A stretch of 9,784 nt of DNA, taken from assembly GCA_038205805.1 (NCBI GenBank), contig JBBRBO010000140.1, positions 1 to 9,784 of the forward strand, in the 5' to 3' direction. How positions within the stretch are numbered: position 1 is the first letter of the stretch; each line of letters begins with the position of its first letter. The DNA comes from JBBSBY01 sp038205805. Lineage in GTDB: Bacteria > Desulfobacterota > Desulfomonilia > Desulfomonilales > Desulfomonilaceae. Shown one piece after another: positions 6,464-9,784 of this stretch. The translations under genes were made by a program, and so were the position numbers. The notes beneath the pieces were generated by a model. The model worked only from the letters and a program-made list of their open reading frames with translations. It was not told where the DNA came from and did not search any database.

Positions 6464-6886
6464 TACCAATTTGCTTTCAAAAAGTTAAGATCGGTGAAAA
6501 TCTTTTTGCAAAGTAGGTCTTCCTAACCGCTTTCTAAGCACATTTATTCTTTGCCGAAACAAAGCATTTCTCCTAAAGAAATGCTCGTTTCGGCCATGGT
6601 AAAGTTCCCATGAAAGTCTCACGTCCGGGATGTGCCGAACAACGATAATATGGAAGATTTTTCGGTATGGGCGTTGAAAACCCCCCTCGCCCCCTTGTTA
6701 GGGCGTGGACGTCGGCTCCGAGTCAAAGGGTCGTCGGGCAGTATCCTTATGTCCCCCTGACAAGGGGGATACAGGGGGTTTGATCCTAAAAAAGCTTCCC
6801 AAATGTTTGGCTACTTTCAGACTTCGTTGTGAAGATAAGGTATGGTCATTTTTGAAGATAATTACTTCTTTGATTGCTCATTCGTA
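6464..6886 (+). repeat. MITE-like repeat, copy D, complete, with nested insertion
   Basis: A 423-bp element with the left terminus TACCAATTTGC at 6464 and an inverted right terminus ending CATTCGTA at 6886. The right terminus in reverse complement reads TACGAATGAGC and then AATCAAAGAAGTAAT. Exact 3-bp direct repeats TGA flank it (6461-6463 and 6887-6889), showing that both termini belong to one insertion. Hairpin 1 is weak. Hairpin 2 (6553-6594) is strong: GCCGAAAC / GTTTCGGC outside and AGCATTTC / GAAATGCT inside, so its inner stem differs from other copies yet remains complementary. A second repeat type lies inside at 6678-6781. Apart from these I see no gene in this stretch. Confidence 0.8.
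6678..6781. repeat. GC-rich inverted-repeat element nested in copy D
   Basis: The arms are AAACCCCCCTCGCCCCCTTG followed by TTA (6678-6700), and its near reverse complement at 6759-6781, roughly 100 bp end to end. The right arm also folds alone through CCCC (6753-6756) and GGGG. It is unlike copies A-G in sequence and base composition. It looks like a separate small intergenic repeat family that landed inside copy D. A 2-bp GA on both sides is too short to prove a target duplication. Confidence 0.5.
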
Positions 6887-6904
6887 TGAGTTTCCACGCC
6901 GTGC

Positions 6905-6912
6905 AAAGGAGG
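6905..6912 (+). promoter_or_regulatory. Ribosome binding site of the YdhR-like gene
   Basis: AAAGGAGG, 6 nt before ATG 6919. It fixes the start against the longer in-frame reading from 6874, which would begin inside the repeat terminus. Confidence 0.75.
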
Positions 6913-6918
6913 CGATCC

Positions 6919-7233
6919 ATGATAACTGCATTCGTCCAGTTTAAACTTCCGGCGCCCATCAGCCTGAAACAGGCGCAGGAGATCTTCGAGAGCACCGCGC
7001 CCAAGTACAAGGGTATGCAGGGCCTCATCCGTAAATATTATCTGCTCTCGGAAGACGGCGGCACGGGCGGGGGCGTGTATTTGTGGGAGTCCCGGGAGGA
7101 CGCTGAGCGGATTTACACGGGTGAATGGAAGCAGTTCGTGACGGAAAAGTATGGGACGGCGCCGTTGGTGACCTACTTCGACACGCCGGTGATCGTGGAC
7201 AACCTCAGCGGCCACATCATCAAGGCCGAGTAA
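6919..7233 (+). CDS. YdhR-like small dimeric alpha/beta-barrel protein (putative monooxygenase)
   Basis: A 104-residue protein matching the YdhR family of about 100 residues, a ferredoxin-like fold related to antibiotic-biosynthesis monooxygenases. Family patterns are visible in order: ITAFVQFKLPAPIS (2-15), APKYKGMQGLIRKYYL (27-42), GTGGGVYLWESREDAE (48-63), EKYGTAPLVTYFDTPVIVDN (76-95). The reaction is not established for most members, and a cofactor-free oxygenation of aromatic substrates is only a fold-based guess. It is a cytoplasmic protein without signal or membrane segments. The start is set by the strong AAAGGAGG. Its promoter must lie in or next to the right end of repeat copy D, which stops 32 bp upstream. 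Its 3-prime end overlaps the convergent receiver-like gene by 61 bp if that frame is read to its stop. Confidence 0.85.
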   Translation: MITAFVQFKLPAPISLKQAQEIFESTAPKYKGMQGLIRKYYLLSEDGGTGGGVYLWESREDAERIYTGEWKQFVTEKYGTAPLVTYFDTPVIVDNLSGHIIKAE

Positions 7234-7724
7234 AGCCCGTAGCCCCGGCGCTTAAGGACGCTTCGTGAGCGACTGCGGCGGGGAGGTCTCACTCGTCGGG
7301 AAGATGCGCCTCCTGGGGCGTCAAGGGCTGCGGCCTTGTCCGAGGAGGCGTGCGCTGCGCTGTGATGCAGCATAATTCTCAGGAACATCACGAGCTTGTT
7401 CCCTGCGAGGGGTTTATAGGGCGATCCTTGCAGCAGGCCGTAGTCCGTGGCCGCGGAAATCGCCGTAGCAGTGTCGCCGGTGAGGTAAATAACCGGGATG
7501 TTGAAGAGCAATCTCATCTCCTCAGCAGCCGCGTAGCCGTCGCCCTTTTTTCCGAGGGTCGCAGCGGTTACAATCACATCAGTTTTGATGAGGTTCGCCA
7601 CGCGGGCCATGCCGATGGCGCTGACGGTCACGAGCACGCAGTAGCCGAGCGCAGCGAGGCGCGGTTTCAAAAACTCGGCTGCCCCGCCGTTCGCGTCGCA
7701 AATAAGTATTGTGCCTTTTGTCAC
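7173..7724 (-). CDS. Degenerate response-regulator receiver domain protein
   Basis: A 183-residue protein whose first 120 residues follow the CheY-like receiver pattern: GTILICDANGG (4-14) for the first strand, LAALGYCVLVT (24-34), TDVIVTAAT (48-56) for the third strand, then FNIPVIYLTGD (74-84) and SPYKPL (101-106). The switch threonine (T82) and the conserved lysine (K104) are present. The phospho-acceptor aspartate is replaced by alanine (A54), and only one acidic residue remains in the first loop (D10), so ordinary phosphorylation should not occur. The start is GTG 7724, with GGGAGGA about 5 nt upstream, rather than TTG 7760. The tail after about residue 122 is arginine/serine-rich and runs 61 bp into the convergent YdhR-like gene. 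It may be a read-through after loss of the real stop or a frameshift. No output domain or kinase is adjacent. Confidence 0.65.
   Translation of the reverse strand: MTKGTILICDANGGAAEFLKPRLAALGYCVLVTVSAIGMARVANLIKTDVIVTAATLGKKGDGYAAAEEMRLLFNIPVIYLTGDTATAISAATDYGLLQGSPYKPLAGNKLVMFLRIMLHHSAAHASSDKAAALDAPGGASSRRVRPPRRSRSRSVLKRRGYGLYSALMMWPLRLSTITGVSK
7243..7283. terminator. Hairpin between convergent genes, possible terminator
   Basis: CCCCGGCGC (7243-7251) pairs with GCGGCGGGG (7275-7283) at eight of nine positions, with an inner CGCT / AGCG stem. It begins 9 bp after the YdhR-like stop. No T-run follows on either strand, so any termination role would not be the classical intrinsic type. On the minus strand it overlaps the doubtful arginine-rich tail of the receiver gene, which makes that tail more suspicious. 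Confidence 0.3.
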
Positions 7725-7728
7725 TGTG

Positions 7729-7735
7729 TCCTCCC
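7729..7735 (-). promoter_or_regulatory. Ribosome binding site deciding the receiver-gene start
   Basis: GGGAGGA on the minus strand, 4 nt (about 5 from GGAGG) before GTG 7724. It favours that codon over TTG 7760, which lacks such a site. Confidence 0.6.
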
Positions 7736-7990
7736 TCACGAAAATGAGATGTATAACCAACTAGCAATCCATCGTTCCATCCGGTGATAGCGGTTTACAA
7801 TTCGTGTGCCGGCCAAATGCGGGCGCCGTTTGTCTCGCTTACCGCCTTCAGTTTCAATTACGCAGCGGCAAGAGCAAATGTTTCACCTATGTCGAAGAAA
7901 TATTTTTGGGGAAGGGGCGACCCAAAGACGGCCGGCTTAAGCCGAACGAATCGTCGCAAAGGCGTGCCCAATACTTCCGGTTGAGATTGC
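7736..7990. other. Divergent intergenic spacer
   Basis: About 250 bp between the receiver gene (minus) and the flavin-protein gene (plus). It must contain promoters for both. I see no convincing -35/-10 pair, no repeat-family copy and no RNA fold. Short open frames here, such as 7784-7984, have no family resemblance or ribosome-binding site. Confidence 0.4.
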
Positions 7991-8452
7991 ATGAGAAGAC
8001 GTGAACAAGAAATCACCGACAAGAAGGCCCTGGAAGACATCCTGGTACAAGCCCTTGTGTGTCGAATCGGTCTAGCGGACGGGAACGTCCCCTATATCGT
8101 TCCTGTATCCTTTGGGTACAAGGATGATTGCATCTACTTCCATTCCTCCGGTCTGGGGAGGAAAATGGAACTCCTTAAAAAAAACAACGCCGTCTGTTTC
8201 GAGGTGGACACCAACGTGGAAATCCTCACAGAGGAAACCGCGTGCAAGTGGTCGGTGCGTTACCTGAGCGTCGTCGGCTTCGGGAAAGCCCACATCGTGG
8301 ATAGCGACGCCGAGAAGAAAAAAGGGCTGGATGCGCTCATGAAACATTACTCCGGGTCGGCCGATCACGCCTATGATGAAAAATGGCTGAAGCTTGCCGT
8401 CGTCATACGAATCGACATCGAGAGCATGACCGGAAAGAAATCCAAGCGGTAA
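7991..8452 (+). CDS. Pyridoxamine 5'-phosphate oxidase-like flavin split-barrel protein (NimA-like)
   Basis: A 153-residue protein of the FMN-binding split-barrel superfamily, closest in pattern to the Pyridox_ox_2/NimA group of about 150 residues. Seen in order are LVQALVCRIGLADGNVPYIV (18-37), PVSFGYKDDCIYFHSSGLGR (38-57), KMELLKKNNAVCFEVD (58-73), ACKWSVRYLSVVGFGKA (84-100), with the usual second-barrel strand and helix KKKGLDALMKHY (109-120), and a final VIRIDIESMTGK strand. Members bind FMN or related flavins. Some reduce nitroimidazole drugs, but most have no known substrate, so resistance should not be assumed. The ATG start has only a weak GAG upstream. It is followed after 31 bp by repeat copy F and then the WYL regulator, on the same strand. 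Confidence 0.88.
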   Translation: MRRREQEITDKKALEDILVQALVCRIGLADGNVPYIVPVSFGYKDDCIYFHSSGLGRKMELLKKNNAVCFEVDTNVEILTEETACKWSVRYLSVVGFGKAHIVDSDAEKKKGLDALMKHYSGSADHAYDEKWLKLAVVIRIDIESMTGKKSKR

Positions 8453-8483
8453 AGTAAACGACCGCACCACTCCACCGGCTTGA

Positions 8484-8567
8484 GACGAATGCGCAATAAA
8501 GTAGTAATATTGGAGAGAACCTGCTTTCAAGACGGTTCTTCCTAGTATTACTTCTTCAATTGGACTA
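8484..8567 (+). repeat. MITE-like repeat, copy F, minimal form made of two termini
   Basis: An 84-bp element consisting almost only of the left terminal repeat (8484-8521) and the inverted right one (8534-8567) back to back. It forms one long imperfect hairpin: AGTAATA (8503-8509) pairs TATTACT (8546-8552), and AGAACC (8516-8521) pairs GGTTCT (8534-8539). Exact 3-bp direct repeats TGA flank it (8481-8483 and 8568-8570). The internal second hairpin of the longer copies is absent. It occupies most of the 136-bp gap between the flavin-protein gene and the WYL gene and ends just before the latter's ribosome-binding site. Confidence 0.8.
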
Positions 8568-8573
8568 TGACAC

Positions 8574-8580
8574 GAGGAGG
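8574..8580 (+). promoter_or_regulatory. Ribosome binding site of the WYL-domain gene
   Basis: GAGGAGG, 8 nt before GTG 8589; supports the GTG start. Confidence 0.7.
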
Positions 8581-8588
8581 CGACCGCC

Positions 8589-9659
8589 GTGCCGAAGAAA
8601 CGTAATCCCGACTTAAAGCATGGTGAAAAGGTACTGAAGCTTTTCATCAAGTTGCTCTTTGCCAATCGGCCGCTCTCGCTTCAAGAGCTTGAAGAAGCTA
8701 TTGGTTGTTCGAAGCAGAATGTGTCGCTACTCATCAAGATTCTGGAAGCCTCCCATGAGTTGGAGCTGGAGCGCACACTTCGGGATCGAAAGGCCTACTA
8801 CGCCATTGTAAGGCCGGCCAAACTCCCCCAAGCTGCGTATCTATCAGGACTTGACCTGGACGCCCTACGGATGTGCAGGGCCTTTGTCGAAGGTCTCATG
8901 GGGCAAGATAACCTGGAACGGGTCGAGCGAGCCTACAATGTGGCCGAAAGGAGCTTGTCCGACGGCGGCCAAACAACCGCCGACCCGAGCGCTTTTGCGA
9001 GGCTTACCCCCGGCGCCGTCGACTACACCGCCCATCAGGACAAGATTCATACGCTCATTCAGGCCATTAAAGCCCGAAGGGTGTGCAAGACCCTTTACTG
9101 GTCCGCCGGCCTTGATATCACCATAGTCCATTACCTAAAGCCCTTGAAACTCTTTTGCCACAGAGACACGCTCTATTTGTATGCGTGGAAGGCGAAGAAC
9201 CCAAAGGATAAAACCCGTTTCAAAGATGGGCCGTGCTTTCCCCTGCCTATCCATAGGTTCCAGTCCATTGAAATTGCGGCGCATCGTTCCAAGCCGTTTG
9301 ATCCCCCTAAAGACGACTTCGAGACCTATTTCCGCGAGAAATTCGGAATCATGAAAGGGTGGACGCCCCAAAAGGTGGACGCCGAGTTCACCGACTGGGC
9401 CGCAGTCTATGTGTCCGAACGAACTTGGAGCCCCGACCAGAAGATCACCAAACTCCTGAATCGCGGCATTCGCATCGAATTTACCGCCGCATCGTTTCAC
9501 GAGGTGCTGAACTGGCTTTTGTCCTTCGGCTCCTGCGCCAAGGTGAACGGCCCACCCGAGCTGGTTGAGAAGGTCGTCTCAGAAGCGCAGAAAATGGCCG
9601 CCGCTTACCCGACACAACCGCCGTCAGCGCCTGATACCAATGCGCAGCCAAAGAAGTAA
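8589..9659 (+). CDS. WYL-domain transcriptional regulator
   Basis: A 356-residue protein with three parts. An N-terminal winged helix-turn-helix (about 12-75) has SLQELEEAIGCSKQNVSLLI as the helix-turn-helix and a wing around ERTLRDRKAYYAI. A linker is followed by a WYL domain (about 150-232) with KTLYWSAG, YLKPLKLF and the core motif as LYLYAW (195-200) in place of the usual W-Y-L-x-A. A WCX-like C-terminal domain (about 260-340) has VYVSERTWSPDQKI, IRIEFTA, and EVLNWLLSFGSCAKV. WYL domains sense ligands, often nucleic acids or nucleotides, and such regulators control DNA-damage or defence genes in several bacteria; no defence gene is visible here. The GTG start has GAGGAGG 8 nt upstream. 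Repeat copy E begins in codon 349, so residues 350-356 and the stop come from the repeat. The folded domains appear complete, so the protein is probably functional. Confidence 0.88.
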   Translation: MPKKRNPDLKHGEKVLKLFIKLLFANRPLSLQELEEAIGCSKQNVSLLIKILEASHELELERTLRDRKAYYAIVRPAKLPQAAYLSGLDLDALRMCRAFVEGLMGQDNLERVERAYNVAERSLSDGGQTTADPSAFARLTPGAVDYTAHQDKIHTLIQAIKARRVCKTLYWSAGLDITIVHYLKPLKLFCHRDTLYLYAWKAKNPKDKTRFKDGPCFPLPIHRFQSIEIAAHRSKPFDPPKDDFETYFREKFGIMKGWTPQKVDAEFTDWAAVYVSERTWSPDQKITKLLNRGIRIEFTAASFHEVLNWLLSFGSCAKVNGPPELVEKVVSEAQKMAAAYPTQPPSAPDTNAQPKK

Positions 9660-9784
9660 TATCGGGGAGAACCTTCTTGAAAGAAGGCTTCTCCCCGAAC
9701 CCCTTTCCAAGAACTTTTAAATGGCCGAAACCGGCTTTTCTCAAGGAGAAAAGGCCGCTTTCGGCATATTAAACATTCTCAGAT
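9635..9784 (+). repeat. MITE-like repeat, copy E (right end cut by window)
   Basis: The left terminus TACCAATGCGC begins inside codon 349 of the WYL gene, after TGA (9632-9634), which fits the TNA target pattern. Hairpin 1 (9662-9698) is the best of the family: TCGGGGAGAA pairs perfectly with TTCTCCCCGA, and CCTTC / GAAGG continues inside with one bulged C. Hairpin 2 (9724-9765) has GCCGAAA / TTTCGGC outside and TTTTCTC / GAGAAAA inside around AAG. The element supplies the stop codon, and its hairpin 1 starts 3 bp after that stop. It may therefore also shape the 3-prime end of the mRNA. Confidence 0.82.

Noticed and set aside
7784..8004. Short plus-strand frames upstream of the flavin-protein gene
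   Set aside because: They have no ribosome-binding site or recognisable pattern, and two overlapping frames are equally open.
7991..8452. Calling the flavin protein a nitroimidazole-resistance gene
   Set aside because: The fold matches the NimA-like group, but most members are not resistance proteins and no supporting context exists.
8589..9659. WYL regulator as evidence of an adjacent defence system
   Set aside because: No nuclease, helicase, methyltransferase or abortive-infection gene is visible in the window; the family link alone is not enough.
1..9784. CRISPR array
   Set aside because: The repeats are long, imperfect, dispersed and have terminal inverted repeats; there is no short regularly spaced direct-repeat array and no cas gene.

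Overview
The window comes from a GC-rich bacterial genome. The chromosomal genes are compact and GC-rich, and the spacers between them are AT-rich and filled with repeats. A lipoprotein-type hydrolase, a glycan cassette and a zinc-ribbon/GYF-type small protein suggest a Gram-negative-type, environmental, possibly uncultivated bacterium. I cannot place it in a phylum with confidence. I recognise no phage, plasmid, CRISPR, tRNA or rRNA genes.

Layout. Positions 1-209 hold the right part of a repeat element (copy A). A small zinc-ribbon + GYF_2-like protein follows on the minus strand (230-625), then a 300-bp spacer with no recognisable gene. Positions 927-4650 are a surface-glycan cassette: a DegT/DnrJ-type sugar aminotransferase (minus), a divergent family-2 glycosyltransferase (plus), and a Wzx-like flippase (minus) that converges on the glycosyltransferase and overlaps its end by 46 bp. 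Positions 4651-5299 are about 650 bp of repeats: copy B, copy C inserted inside B, and a decayed inverted copy G. A secreted or lipoprotein alpha/beta hydrolase follows on the minus strand (5300-6253), with a recognisable promoter and a leader hairpin. Copy D (6464-6886) carries a second, unrelated GC-rich inverted repeat. The last third holds small genes: a YdhR-like protein, a degenerate response-regulator receiver that converges on it, a NimA-like flavin split-barrel protein, copy F, and a WYL-domain regulator whose last codons and stop lie inside copy E (9635 to the window end).

Main discovery candidate: the repeat family. I count seven copies (A-G) covering about 1.5 kb, roughly 15% of the window. 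They have imperfect terminal inverted repeats beginning TAC(C/G)AAT and no coding capacity. Three complete copies are flanked by exact 3-bp direct repeats (TTA, TGA, TGA) of the pattern TNA. Copy C sits inside the right terminal repeat of copy B, and removing C restores a terminus that matches copy D. Most full copies contain two consecutive hairpins whose stems differ between copies but stay complementary. This looks like a non-autonomous (MITE-like) transposable element family that carries conserved nucleic-acid structure. No transposase is present here.

How the genes relate: the aminotransferase, glycosyltransferase and flippase plausibly act together in making and exporting an amino-sugar-containing surface polysaccharide. 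The other genes show no obvious joint pathway. The repeats abut gene ends: copy B starts 8 bp upstream of the flippase start, copy G follows the hydrolase stop, and copy E supplies the end of the WYL gene. They may therefore shape transcript ends and leaders.
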